From Neobacillus sp. SuZ13 (GTDB lineage Bacteria; Bacillota; Bacilli; Bacillales; Cytobacillaceae): DNA of 64,000 nt. The notes under the pieces are model-generated. The model had not been told where the DNA came from, made no database searches, and saw only the letters and a program-made list of their open reading frames with translations. Each line of letters starts with the position of its first letter. The stretch's first letter is position 1. Position numbers and translations under genes: made by a program. Below, one piece after another: positions 1-12,515 of the stretch. Where the stretch lies: the NCBI RefSeq assembly GCF_030123365.1, contig NZ_CP126107.1, forward strand, positions 5,445,501 to 5,509,500, written 5' to 3'.

Positions 1-26
1 GACCACATCATGAAAGGAATTCATCC

Positions 27-1031
27 ATGAAAAAACGATCTGTACTTCTCTTTAGTTTGTTCTTCCTTCTGCAAATTAATTTATCATCGGCACTTGCAGC
101 TAATAATCCACGAAATCTATATGAGGTGAAATCGGGCGATTATTTATGGAAAATTGCTAAAACCTATGGGACAACTGCCTCAGACCTAAAACTAATCAAC
201 GGATTACAATCGGATTTAATCCTTGTTGGTCAAAAACTAAGGGTTCCGATCATGTATGAAGTAGTTGGAGGCGATACACTTTGGAAACTCTCACAAGCCT
301 TTAATTCAACCGTTTCTTTGATAGCTACTACGAATGGACTCTCCTCCGATCAGATTTATGTAGGGCAAAAATTAAAAATTCCTCCTCAGCAACTGACCAT
401 GGATGGAAAGTTCATAAGGATGAATCGAGAGGAATTTAAAGATTGGATTTTTAACCACAAATTCACTAGAAAAGTGGGCAAAATTCAACAACATCACACC
501 TATCAACCCTCTTATCAGCAATTCAATGGGTCGAATCATTTCGCATTGATGAAGGGGATGGAGGAGTATCATATATCGGGGATGAAATGGAGTGAGATCA
601 GTCAACAATTAACCACCTTTCCGGATGGAACCGTGGTAGTAGGCAGATCTTTTAACAAAGCGCCTGAAGGTTCATTCGGATTACTAAATAAAGAAGCAAT
701 GCACGCAATCGAAGCAGATGCAATCGCCATTGAAAACGTTGGAAACTTTGATGCAGAACATATGACAGCCGAACAAAAAGAAACAATTGTTACAGTTGCG
801 GCACTACTTATGTTGAAATACGGATTAACCCCTTCTGTTGACACGATCACCTATCATCATTGGTGGGATATTAATTCAGGAGAACGAGTGTTAGATTACA
901 GTGAAGGACATGCAGTTAAAACGTGTCCAGGTACTGGATTCTTCGGCGGAAATTCCACCACAGACGCAAAAAACAATTTTTACCCGCTCGTAACACAAAA
1001 AATGCAAGAAATCTTAGCATCGATGCGTTAA
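27..1031 (+). CDS. Secreted LysM N-acetylmuramoyl-L-alanine amidase
   Basis: Predicted cell-wall hydrolase that cuts the bond between N-acetylmuramic acid and L-alanine. Residues 1-25 form a signal peptide (KKR, hydrophobic stretch, SALA cleavage region). Two LysM peptidoglycan-binding repeats follow at about 31-74 and 76-119, each with the GDxLWKxxxxF/YG pattern and an ending like VGQKLxVP/IP. The rest (about 130-334) resembles the zinc amidase_2/PGRP fold: a QHHTYQPSY segment at 155-163, a YHHWWD segment and a C-terminal TCPG segment can supply zinc ligands. An AAAGGA ribosome binding site lies 8-9 bases before the ATG. It appears to be a single gene followed by a hairpin. The family is clear. 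The cellular role (wall turnover, sporulation or germination) cannot be told from sequence. Confidence 0.85.
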   Translation: MKKRSVLLFSLFFLLQINLSSALAANNPRNLYEVKSGDYLWKIAKTYGTTASDLKLINGLQSDLILVGQKLRVPIMYEVVGGDTLWKLSQAFNSTVSLIATTNGLSSDQIYVGQKLKIPPQQLTMDGKFIRMNREEFKDWIFNHKFTRKVGKIQQHHTYQPSYQQFNGSNHFALMKGMEEYHISGMKWSEISQQLTTFPDGTVVVGRSFNKAPEGSFGLLNKEAMHAIEADAIAIENVGNFDAEHMTAEQKETIVTVAALLMLKYGLTPSVDTITYHHWWDINSGERVLDYSEGHAVKTCPGTGFFGGNSTTDAKNNFYPLVTQKMQEILASMR

Positions 1032-1037
1032 GCCACT

Positions 1038-1074
1038 GGGAGGGTTCTCTTGTGCAGTTGTGTGAACCCTTCCC
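1038..1074 (+). terminator. Hairpin after the amidase gene
   Basis: GGGAGGGTTC and GAACCCTTCCC form a near-perfect stem directly after the stop codon. No clean T-run follows, so it may be an imperfect terminator or an mRNA 3' stabiliser. Confidence 0.35.
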
Positions 1075-1206
1075 TGCTCCTCTTCCCGAACCAAAACACC
1101 CACCTTTTGGGCTTATTCCTTTAATAAAATTATCCAATCTAGTTAAATTTTTCTGGTATAATTTATTCTTAGTATAAAATTTTGAACAGGATAAGGAGAG
1201 TGTATT

Positions 1207-1470
1207 TTGGAAGGTACATTTGGATTACTTTTAAACGTAGTCATCACCATTTATTTAATTATTGATTCTCGTAAGCATGGTAAAAGCCCCGTCCTTTGGG
1301 GAATTCTCGGTTTCTTTTTTGGTGCGATTGCCTTAGGGATTTACTTAATTAAAACAAATCGAAAAGTGCTTGGTTGGATTATTACGATTATTAGTATAAT
1401 CGGTTATGTTGTCTTACTCTTAGTCATTTTATTAGGAGTGGCTCTAATCATGGGCGGAGGATTTTCTTAA
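1207..1470 (+). CDS. Small integral membrane protein, function unknown
   Basis: An 87-residue protein made almost entirely of hydrophobic helices, with about three membrane segments (residues 4-20, 27-46 and 54-80) and a short basic loop (DSRKHGKS) after the first. The start is a TTG; it is chosen because an AAGGAGAG ribosome binding site lies 6 bases upstream and no better start exists. A strong terminator follows, so this is a monocistronic unit or the end of one. I do not recognise a named family; many Bacillaceae carry comparable short membrane proteins of unknown role. Confidence 0.6.
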   Translation: MEGTFGLLLNVVITIYLIIDSRKHGKSPVLWGILGFFFGAIALGIYLIKTNRKVLGWIITIISIIGYVVLLLVILLGVALIMGGGFS

Positions 1471-1514
1471 GCAATCTCCCCATAGGTTTATAAAGGGGAA
1501 TATACAAAACTATT

Positions 1515-1550
1515 AAAAACCATGCTGATTAAACAGCATGGTTTTTTGTT
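1515..1550 (+). terminator. Rho-independent terminator
   Basis: The stem AAACCATGCTG / CAGCATGGTTT with an ATTAAA loop and a following T-run closes the small membrane protein gene. Confidence 0.9.
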
Positions 1551-1680
1551 TTGTATCAATCACCTTGTTATTTTTCTATAAAGTAATCCTCCAATTATCT
1601 GAATCTAATAATTAGTTTGTTATTTACAAGATGCGAATAAATGTATATAATCCTATATAAATACTAGGAATTGTTAGGGC

Positions 1681-2454
1681 GTGCGGATTATGAGTATAGG
1701 GATTACATTGATGGGTTTACTTGTAGGTTTTTTGGTAGGATTGACGGGTGTAGGCGGAGCAGCACTCCTAACTCCAGTGCTAATTTTAATAGGGGTTAAT
1801 CCTTCAATTGCTGTAGGTACAGACCTTGTTTATAATTCAATCACAAAGCTATTCGGACTTGTTCAACATTGGCGACAAAAAACAGTTAATCTTCAGATGG
1901 TAAAGTATTTAGCAATGGGAAGTATTCCTAGTGCAGTCATTGCAATTGGTTCCCTTCACTATTTTGAAGCATATTACCACAATCAAGAACAGATTATTAG
2001 GCATTCCCTCGGTTATATACTGATATTTGTTTCACTAGCTATCATTATCAGAACGTTTGTAGAAAAAAAATTAAGACCTAATCGCTGGCAATTAAAACCT
2101 TTAAGTGAAAAGAAGATGCTAACAATCTTAATTGGCTGCGTTTTTGGATTTATCGTCGGACTCACTTCTTTAGGGTCAGGTTCTTTATTTGCTGTGGCAA
2201 TGATCTACCTTTATCGAATGAAGACATCAGAGATGGTTGGTACCGATATTACTCACGCGTTTCTCTTGGTTACAGTAGCAGGGATGCTTCATATCGGTTA
2301 TGGTAATGTTAACTATATGCTTGTGGGTAATTTACTTATGGGCTCCATTCCGGGAGTATTGATTGGCAGCAGCATTTCTGCAAAGGTTCCAACGAGACCG
2401 CTGCGAACCGTTGTTGCTGTACTAATCTTTGTAAGTGGACTGAAGTTAATCTAA
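1681..2454 (+). CDS. TauE/SafE family sulfite/organosulfonate exporter
   Basis: A 257-residue polytopic membrane protein with about eight helices arranged as two related halves, each opening with a glycine-rich segment (GLTGVGGAALLTPVL near residue 22 and GLTSLGSGSLFAVAM near 160). This is the hallmark of the TauE/SafE (DUF81) permeases, which export sulfite, sulfoacetate or similar anions. The substrate cannot be deduced. The GTG at this position and an ATG nine bases further on are both possible starts; neither has a strong ribosome binding site. It is monocistronic, with its own terminator and no sulfur-metabolism genes nearby. Confidence 0.85.
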   Translation: MRIMSIGITLMGLLVGFLVGLTGVGGAALLTPVLILIGVNPSIAVGTDLVYNSITKLFGLVQHWRQKTVNLQMVKYLAMGSIPSAVIAIGSLHYFEAYYHNQEQIIRHSLGYILIFVSLAIIIRTFVEKKLRPNRWQLKPLSEKKMLTILIGCVFGFIVGLTSLGSGSLFAVAMIYLYRMKTSEMVGTDITHAFLLVTVAGMLHIGYGNVNYMLVGNLLMGSIPGVLIGSSISAKVPTRPLRTVVAVLIFVSGLKLI

Positions 2455-2462
2455 TTTTGCAT

Positions 2463-2494
2463 AAAAAAAGTCAGCATATATGCTGACTTTTTTA
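2463..2494 (+). terminator. Rho-independent terminator
   Basis: AAAAAAAGTCAGCA / TGCTGACTTTTTT hairpin immediately after the TauE/SafE gene; the A-run on the other side makes it potentially bidirectional. Confidence 0.9.
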
Positions 2495-2573
2495 TATGAA
2501 CCTAAATATCTATTATTATTATGATGCCTTCTAATGTTTCCTAGAGAAGTCCGAACCGTCCCCAAGGTCCATG

Positions 2574-2619
2574 TAAAAATAAAAAAACCACCTTCAAAAA
2601 ATGGTTACTTTTTTAAAGG
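2574..2619 (-). terminator. Terminator of the rRNA-tRNA operon
   Basis: Read on the minus strand, an 11-bp stem (CCTTTAAAAAA with TTTTTTGAAGG, one G-U pair) is followed by TGG and a long T-run. It lies about 40 bases past tRNA-Asn, the last gene of the operon. Confidence 0.75.
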
Positions 2620-2656
2620 CAGTTATTATTAAGTGAATATCGATTAGTTTAAAAAA

Positions 2657-2731
2657 TGGCTCCGCAGGTAGGACTCGAACCTACGACCGATCGGTTAACA
2701 GCCGATAGCTCTACCACTGAGCTACTGCGGA
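2657..2731 (-). tRNA. tRNA-Asn (GTT)
   Basis: Full cloverleaf with acceptor TCCGCAG/CTGCGGA, anticodon loop CTGTTAA and G73. CCA is encoded. Last gene of the rRNA-tRNA operon. Confidence 0.97.
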
Positions 2732-2741
2732 ATAAACAATA

Positions 2742-2818
<77 letters not shown>

Positions 2819-2822
2819 AATT

Positions 2823-2896
2823 TGGAGCGGGTGATGAGAATCGAACTCACAACATCAGCTTGGAAGGCTGAGGTTTTACCACTAAACTACACCCGC
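2823..2896 (-). tRNA. tRNA-Gly (TCC)
   Basis: Acceptor GCGGGTG/CACCCGC, anticodon loop CTTCCAA, U73 as usual for glycine tRNAs, CCA encoded. One of two Gly isoacceptors in the cluster. Confidence 0.97.
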
Positions 2897-2907
2897 ATTT
2901 TAAAATT

Positions 2908-2981
2908 TGGAGGCAACACCCGGATTTGAACCGGGGATAGAGGTTTTGCAGACCTCGGCCTTACCACTTGGCTATGCTGCC
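2908..2981 (-). tRNA. tRNA-Cys (GCA)
   Basis: Acceptor GGCAGCA/TGTTGCC, anticodon loop CTGCAAA, U73 (the known cysteine identity base), CCA encoded. Confidence 0.97.
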
Positions 2982-2997
2982 TAACTAGTAAAATTAA

Positions 2998-3074
2998 TGG
3001 GGCGGCTGATGGGAATCGAACCCACGAATGTCGGAACCACAATCCGATGCGTTAACCACTTCGCCACAACCGCC
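2998..3074 (-). tRNA. tRNA-His (GTG)
   Basis: Anticodon loop TTGTGGT. An encoded extra G at position -1 can pair with C73, the hallmark of histidine tRNAs. CCA is encoded. Confidence 0.97.
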
Positions 3075-3078
3075 ATAA

Positions 3079-3163
3079 TGGTGGAGGGGGACGGATTCGA
3101 ACCGCCGAACCCTGAGGGAGCGGATTTACAGTCCGCCGCGTTTAGCCACTTCGCTACCCCTCC
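3079..3163 (-). tRNA. tRNA-Tyr (GTA)
   Basis: Class II tRNA with a long variable arm, acceptor GGAGGGG/CCCCTCC, anticodon loop CTGTAAA, A73, CCA encoded. Confidence 0.97.
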
Positions 3164-3177
3164 ATATAAATAAAAAA

Positions 3178-3250
3178 TGGCTCAGGACGGAATCGAACCG
3201 CCGACACAAGGATTTTCAGTCCTTTGCTCTACCGACTGAGCTACTGAGCC
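3178..3250 (-). tRNA. tRNA-Phe (GAA), CCA not encoded
   Basis: Acceptor GGCTCAG/CTGAGCC, anticodon loop CTGAAAA, A73 followed directly by a T-run. The CCA end must be added by the nucleotidyltransferase. Confidence 0.96.
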
Positions 3251-3295
3251 TAAAAATATGTATAAAAAACAGTAGGTTAACTACTGGGATAAAAA

Positions 3296-3372
3296 TGGCG
3301 GTCCGGACGGGACTCGAACCCGCGACCTCCTGCGTGACAGGCAGGCATTCTAACCAACTGAACTACCGGACC
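3296..3372 (-). tRNA. tRNA-Asp (GTC)
   Basis: Acceptor GGTCCGG/CCGGACC, anticodon loop CTGTCAC, G73, CCA encoded. Confidence 0.97.
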
Positions 3373-3375
3373 AAA

Positions 3376-3449
<74 letters not shown>

Positions 3450-3472
3450 ACAATAAAATATGGTGATAAATA

Positions 3473-3565
3473 TGGAGGAGGAAGAGGGATTCGAACCCCC
3501 GCGCGGTATGACCCGCCTGTCGGTTTTCAAGACCGATCCCTTCAGCCAAACTTGGGTATTCCTCC
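3473..3565 (-). tRNA. tRNA-Ser (TGA)
   Basis: Class II tRNA with a long variable arm, acceptor GGAGGAA/TTCCTCC, anticodon loop CTTGAAA. CCA is encoded, but the discriminator reads as U73, where bacterial serine tRNAs normally have G. Confidence 0.95.
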
Positions 3566-3573
3566 GAATAAAG

Positions 3574-3646
3574 TGGAGTCTAGGGGGATCGAACCCCTGA
3601 CCTCCTGCGTGCAAAGCAGGCGCTCTCCCAGCTGAGCTAAGACCCC
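3574..3646 (-). tRNA. tRNA-Ala (TGC), CCA not encoded
   Basis: Acceptor GGGGTCT/AGACTCC contains the G3-U70 wobble pair that AlaRS recognises. Anticodon loop TTTGCAC, A73, then CTT instead of CCA. Confidence 0.96.
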
Positions 3647-3662
3647 GTATTAAAATAAAGAA

Positions 3663-3739
3663 TGGTCGGGAAGACAGGATTCGAACCTGCGACCCCTTGG
3701 TCCCAAACCAAGTGCTCTACCAAGCTGAGCTACTTCCCG
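3663..3739 (-). tRNA. tRNA-Pro (TGG)
   Basis: Acceptor CGGGAAG/CTTCCCG, anticodon loop TTTGGGA, A73, CCA encoded. Confidence 0.97.
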
Positions 3740-3745
3740 TAAAAA

Positions 3746-3819
3746 TGCGCCCTGAGAGATTCGAACTCCCGACCTTTTGATTCGTAGTCAAACACTCTAT
3801 CCAGCTGAGCTAAGGGCGC
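3746..3819 (-). tRNA. tRNA-Arg (ACG), CCA not encoded
   Basis: Acceptor GCGCCCT/AGGGCGC, anticodon loop CTACGAA (A34 expected to be edited to inosine), A73 followed by a T-run. Confidence 0.96.
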
Positions 3820-3841
3820 AAATGAATTAAATTAACTTAAA

Positions 3842-3930
3842 TGGTGCCGAGGACCGGAATCGAACCGGTACGGTAGTCACCTACCGCAGGATTTTAAGTC
3901 CTGTGCGTCTGCCAGTTCCGCCACCCCGGC
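3842..3930 (-). tRNA. tRNA-Leu (TAA)
   Basis: Class II tRNA with a long variable arm, acceptor GCCGGGG/CCTCGGC, anticodon loop CTTAAAA, A73, CCA encoded. Confidence 0.97.
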
Positions 3931-3935
3931 ATTGT

Positions 3936-4010
3936 TGGAGCGGAAGACGGGATTCGAACCCGCGACCCCCACCTTGGCAAGGTGGTGTTCTACCACTGAA
4001 CTACTTCCGC
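3936..4010 (-). tRNA. tRNA-Gly (GCC)
   Basis: Acceptor GCGGAAG/CTTCCGC, anticodon loop TTGCCAA, U73, CCA encoded. Confidence 0.97.
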
Positions 4011-4026
4011 GTATTAATTTTAAAAG

Positions 4027-4099
4027 TGAGCCATGAAGGACTCGAACCTTCGACCCTCTGATTAAAAGTCAGATGCTCTACCAACTGAGCTAATGGCTC
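4027..4099 (-). tRNA. tRNA-Lys (TTT), CCA not encoded
   Basis: Acceptor GAGCCAT/ATGGCTC, anticodon loop CTTTTAA, A73 followed by CTT rather than CCA. Confidence 0.96.
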
Positions 4100-4109
4100 G
4101 TACTAAAGG

Positions 4110-4182
<73 letters not shown>

Positions 4183-4203
4183 GTAATCTATGAAAGATAA
4201 ATA

Positions 4204-4279
4204 TGGTGGAGGATGACGGGATCGAACCGCCGACCCTCTGCTTGTAAGGCAGATGCTCTCCCAGCTGAGCTAATCCTCC
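4204..4279 (-). tRNA. tRNA-Val (TAC)
   Basis: Acceptor GGAGGAT/ATCCTCC, anticodon loop CTTACAA, A73, CCA encoded. Confidence 0.97.
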
Positions 4280-4284
4280 AGATA

Positions 4285-4359
4285 TGGTGACCCCTACGGG
4301 ATTCGAACCCGTGTTACCTCCGTGAAAGGGAGGTGTCTTAACCACTTGACCAAGGGGCC
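4285..4359 (-). tRNA. tRNA-Glu (TTC)
   Basis: Acceptor GGCCCCT/AGGGGTC, anticodon loop CTTTCAC, A73, CCA encoded. First tRNA after 5S, 37 bases downstream with no terminator between, so the tRNAs are co-transcribed with the rRNAs. Confidence 0.97.
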
Positions 4360-4396
4360 AGATTATATTGACGAAAAAAATAACCCATAAGGGCTT

Positions 4397-4513
<117 letters not shown>

Positions 4514-4591
4514 CTATTTAATTGAGGTTTCATTCCCTCAAAACTAGATAATGCAGAAGAAGTTTGTAAACTTTGAGTTCACCTTAAAAAT

Positions 4592-7524
<2,933 letters not shown>

Positions 7525-7715
7525 TAAAAGGTTTATAACTCTTACTAAATAAGAGAGAAAAACTAAAATGGCGATTACTCGATGTTTACTTTGCTTCTTC
7601 ATTACGATTATCTAGTTTTCAAAGAACGAATGGTTTGAGAGAATTGCACTCTCAAAACTAAACAAACAAAGATCGTGTACAAACTGTTTTGTCTGGCTCA
7701 CAGGTCCAGCTTTAT

Positions 7716-9260
<1,545 letters not shown>

Positions 9261-9397
9261 GTTGATTAGCTCATTTTGTTACGTTGGCTCGTGTTCTTCA
9301 TATTAATAGAAGAAACACGATTAATATTGTTTGTTTGCACGATTTTGTTTGTTTAGTTTTCAAAGAACAATTCATTACGTCAGAAGCGACATTTGTT

Positions 9398-9426
9398 ATT
9401 ATATCAACTCACTATTAAGATGTCAA
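9398..9426 (-). promoter_or_regulatory. rRNA operon A promoter, proximal
   Basis: Consensus sigma-A promoter on the minus strand: TTGACA (9426-9421), 17-base spacer, TATAAT (9403-9398). It is followed by the TGTCGC initiation-region motif shared by the other rRNA promoters here. Confidence 0.93.
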
Positions 9427-9493
9427 TATAATATTTTATTTTTATCAACCACTTTTAGCAATCAAATTTCGTTTGTTAAAAGCGACATTTGTA

Positions 9494-9522
9494 ATTATAT
9501 CGAACCTCTATTTCTATGTCAA
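9494..9522 (-). promoter_or_regulatory. rRNA operon A promoter, middle
   Basis: A second perfect TTGACA-17-TATAAT promoter 96 bases upstream of the first, with the same AAATGTCGC stretch after the -10 box. Confidence 0.92.
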
Positions 9523-9589
9523 TATAATTTTTTATTCCTTTTTCAATCACCTTTAACAATCAAAACTTGCTGTCAAAAGCGACTTCCTT

Positions 9590-9618
9590 ATAGTATCACC
9601 CTCATATTAATTATGCAA
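9590..9618 (-). promoter_or_regulatory. rRNA operon A promoter, distal
   Basis: TTGCAT-17-TACTAT on the minus strand, again 96 bases further upstream and followed by AAGTCGC. It is weaker than the other two by consensus match. Confidence 0.8.
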
Positions 9619-9663
9619 CAAAAAGTTTTTTTTTTAGGAAAGTCTTACGGTTTTCGGTTGAAT

Positions 9664-9696
9664 AAAAAACCAGGAGATGAGCATATCTCCTGGTTC
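9664..9696 (-). terminator. Terminator of the PBP gene
   Basis: Minus-strand stem AACCAGGAGAT / ATCTCCTGGTT with a TTTTTT tail. It separates the PBP transcript from the distal rRNA promoter about 45 bases further on. Confidence 0.9.
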
Positions 9697-9718
9697 TTCA
9701 CTGGTCTTACCCATCCTA

Positions 9719-11902
9719 TTAATGATTCTTCTTTCCTTTACCTTTCCCTTGGTGCTTTTTCTTTGGCTCTTTTTGTTTTTTCTTTTCTTCTTTTTTTGGC
9801 TTCTGTACACCATGATTCTTAGCATTATTAATCGCAGGTTTCGCTTTGTTGATAATAGGTTTTGGTTTTGGCGGCACTTCTGCAGAAGTAACCCCTTTAA
9901 TATACAGTTCATTATTTACTCGGTAGACACTGCTTGGCTGCTGAAAACCCGATGCATCCGTTCCAAATGACTGCATCATGTTTTTGAACATATACTTTGC
10001 AATTGGTGTCGTCGTTGCGTCCATAAAGTTACCAGAACCGTTTTGTGCATATCCGGTCCAGACCGCCATGGTGTATTGAGGTGTATATCCTACGAACCAG
10101 CTATCATTCGTGGCGTTTTCCGGGTATCCAAACTTTCCTCGGGTCGGTGCGTCAAAATTCGTAGTCCCTGTCTTCCCTACCACATATAGTCCGGGAACAT
10201 TAGCCATTGCACCACCCCCATTTGTTACAACGGAGCGTAACATATCAGTCACCATATAGGCCGTATAATCCTGCATTACCCGTTTCGGTTTCTCCTTAAA
10301 ATGAACGACTTTACCATTGGGCAGGACCACTTTTTGGACAAAATGCGGTTTATTGTAGTTCCCATTGTTTCCAAATGCACTGTAGGCCCCTGCCATATTT
10401 AGAGGACTAACGGAATTACTACCAATCGCATAGGATTCATATACTTGGTTATCTTTAAATGTAATACCGAGTTGTTGTGCAAAATTCTTTCCCTTTTCCA
10501 TTCCAACCGCCCTTAGTGTGAGAAGCGCAGGAATATTGTAAGAATTGTTCAGTGCATTCCGTATGGTCAGCATTCCATGATACTTATGATCCCAGTTTGA
10601 AAGCGGCTGTCCCGTTGAATACGCTGTCGGCTGGTCATTAATTAGGTGACCAGTGGACCATTTCAAATATTCAATCGCAGGACCATAGTCAAAAATCGGT
10701 TTAAATGTCGAGCCCGGCTGACGACTGAGATCGACCGCAAAGTTGTTACCCAAAAATTCAGCTTTATATTCGTTTCGCCCGCTGCCAATCGCCCGCACTT
10801 CACCGGTTTTTGTATCCAAAAAGACAAAAGCCCCCTGAAAAGCCGCATTTGGATAGGCAATGATTTCATTGGTGTTCAACATTTTATCTGCATAATTCTG
10901 TGCTTTTGGATCGAGGGTAGTATAGATAGATAATCCATCTTTACTGATGTCGACATCCTTCAGTTTCCTCTTTACCTCTTTTACAACTGCATCCAAAAAC
11001 GCTTCGTAAGGAATAGTTTGTTGGTTGCTTTTTGGGACAAGTCCCTCAGTAACGGGAACTTTTGAAGCTTCCTTATATTGTTTCTCCGTTATATAACCAT
11101 CTCTAAGCATCGATCGCAAGACGATATTACGACGATTCGTGGCCGCTTCTTTGTTTTCCGGCTTGGTTGGATCGTAATTATTGGGACTCTGCGGCAGTCC
11201 GGCTATCAAGGCTGCCTGCGCGAGCGTCATTTTTTTCAAATCCTTTACTTCGATACCATAGTAACTCTTTGCTGCAGCAGCAACTCCGTAAGAGCGGTTT
11301 CCAAGGTAGATTTTGTTTAAGTACATCATTAAAATATCGTGCTTGGAATATTTCTGTTCCAGCTGATAGGCCAATTCCCATTCTTGCACTTTTCGCTTTA
11401 ATGTTTTCTCCGGCGTCAAAAAGGAATTTTTAATCACTTGCTGAGTAATCGTACTTCCGCCCTGTGAGCCGAAATCTCCAGTTACGTTGACAAAAATGGC
11501 CTTAGCCGTCCGTTTAATGTCGATCCCATGATGCTCATAAAAATGGGAATCTTCCGTGGCGATAAACGCTTGCTCCACCACTTTTGGAAGTTGATCATAG
11601 GTAATTTTCGTTCGCTTTTCCTTCCCGTACTCATAAAGAAATTTTCCATTTTTATCATAGAATTTCGTAGAAAGTGGATCCACTAGCTTAGAATCATCCA
11701 AATTAGGCGAATCCTTAATCATAGAAGCGAACGCAATCGCTCCTGCCCCTGTTGAAACAAGTCCAAGCACGAGACAGAGAATGATTATTTTTTTAAACAG
11801 CGACCCTTTTTTCTTGGGTTTCCGATTGCTTCTTTGTTGATTCTGTTTTTCCCTTTCCGCTTGCTTTCGTTCCTCACGAGATTGATAGGTCTCTTCTGAC
11901 AT
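9719..11902 (-). CDS. Class A penicillin-binding protein (PBP1A family)
   Basis: Bifunctional peptidoglycan synthase of 727 residues. After a basic cytoplasmic N-terminus and one membrane anchor (about 37-60) comes a GT51 glycosyltransferase domain, with catalytic Glu in ATEDSHFYEHHG (about residue 117) and the GGSTITQQ motif. A transpeptidase domain follows with SxxK (STFK, about 398), SYN (about 454) and KTGT (about 577). The C-terminal tail is very lysine-rich and low-complexity. The ATG at 11902 is chosen over an upstream TTG because GGGAGAGA precedes it at a proper distance. It is monocistronic, with its own terminator. Which Bacillus paralogue (PonA, PbpF, PbpG type) it matches is not settled by reading alone. 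Confidence 0.93.
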   Translation of the reverse strand: MSEETYQSREERKQAEREKQNQQRSNRKPKKKGSLFKKIIILCLVLGLVSTGAGAIAFASMIKDSPNLDDSKLVDPLSTKFYDKNGKFLYEYGKEKRTKITYDQLPKVVEQAFIATEDSHFYEHHGIDIKRTAKAIFVNVTGDFGSQGGSTITQQVIKNSFLTPEKTLKRKVQEWELAYQLEQKYSKHDILMMYLNKIYLGNRSYGVAAAAKSYYGIEVKDLKKMTLAQAALIAGLPQSPNNYDPTKPENKEAATNRRNIVLRSMLRDGYITEKQYKEASKVPVTEGLVPKSNQQTIPYEAFLDAVVKEVKRKLKDVDISKDGLSIYTTLDPKAQNYADKMLNTNEIIAYPNAAFQGAFVFLDTKTGEVRAIGSGRNEYKAEFLGNNFAVDLSRQPGSTFKPIFDYGPAIEYLKWSTGHLINDQPTAYSTGQPLSNWDHKYHGMLTIRNALNNSYNIPALLTLRAVGMEKGKNFAQQLGITFKDNQVYESYAIGSNSVSPLNMAGAYSAFGNNGNYNKPHFVQKVVLPNGKVVHFKEKPKRVMQDYTAYMVTDMLRSVVTNGGGAMANVPGLYVVGKTGTTNFDAPTRGKFGYPENATNDSWFVGYTPQYTMAVWTGYAQNGSGNFMDATTTPIAKYMFKNMMQSFGTDASGFQQPSSVYRVNNELYIKGVTSAEVPPKPKPIINKAKPAINNAKNHGVQKPKKEEKKKQKEPKKKHQGKGKGKKNH

Positions 11903-12003
11903 TCTTCTTCTCTCCCATGTAAATTTATGGTTTGGCAAAGTTGCTTAATAATGGAGATATTTATTTATCTGCTAATAATAAAGTTTCGTAAGTGGTTTGA
12001 AAT

Positions 12004-12342
12004 TTATGAGGGGAATCTGACATCTTTGTTGATTGTTTCAAAAAACAAAAAAATTCCTCTTCCATTTTTGGAAGAGGATACAGTAAAAACTAAAAGGTAA
12101 ACCAATAAAATGTTGCACAAAAAAGTAGCGGCATATAGGGTCTGGCCAAATAGTGCGAGTCCCAAAATGACAGCTGGAATAAACTTCGTCTGAACGAGAG
12201 CCGCCTTTCTACCCGGATTGCTCCGCGACATGAACGCTTGTTTGCACACTTGAATCACACAAATAATCGATTGTGTAAATAGAATCGCTGCTAAAAATAT
12301 ACTCAAATGAACAAGAATCATTTCATTTTGAAGGATTTCCAT
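12004..12342 (-). CDS. Small membrane protein of unknown function
   Basis: A protein of about 112 residues with roughly three hydrophobic segments (HLSIFLAAILFTQSIICVI, KFIPAVILGLALFGQTLYAA and FLCNILLVYLLVFTV). The ATG at 12342 is preceded closely by GGAAGGTGG. The reading frame stays open upstream to 12450, and that extension encodes a piece of a PspA-like protein (see 12375-12450), so the longer form would be a chimera. I favour the short form. The protein is not recognised; it is divergent from the DUF3231 gene. Confidence 0.5.
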   Translation of the reverse strand: MEILQNEMILVHLSIFLAAILFTQSIICVIQVCKQAFMSRSNPGRKAALVQTKFIPAVILGLALFGQTLYAATFLCNILLVYLLVFTVSSSKNGRGIFLFFETINKDVRFPS

Positions 12343-12374
12343 CCACCTTCCAAACAAACATTTATGACCATGCA

Positions 12375-12450
12375 GATCTGTATTGAAAGAAATTGTTGCT
12401 TTTTGAATTTGTTTCATCAACTGCGCGACATTCGCACGTGATGACAGCAA
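12375..12450 (-). pseudogene. Stray fragment of a pspA-like gene
   Basis: Seventy-six bases encode LSSRANVAQLMKQIQKA then ISFNTD, nearly the same as LASRANVAQSMKQIQKV then VAFNTD inside the intact pspA gene at 13602-14279 (DNA match at 13793-13869). The similarity stops abruptly at both ends. This is a leftover of a duplicated or replaced pspA copy, in frame with the small membrane protein downstream. Confidence 0.8.
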
Positions 12451-12515
12451 TCATACATATTACAGGTAATTTATGGGGAAGGTATCCTATAGCACTGAGA
12501 CGTTGGAGGTTACTT

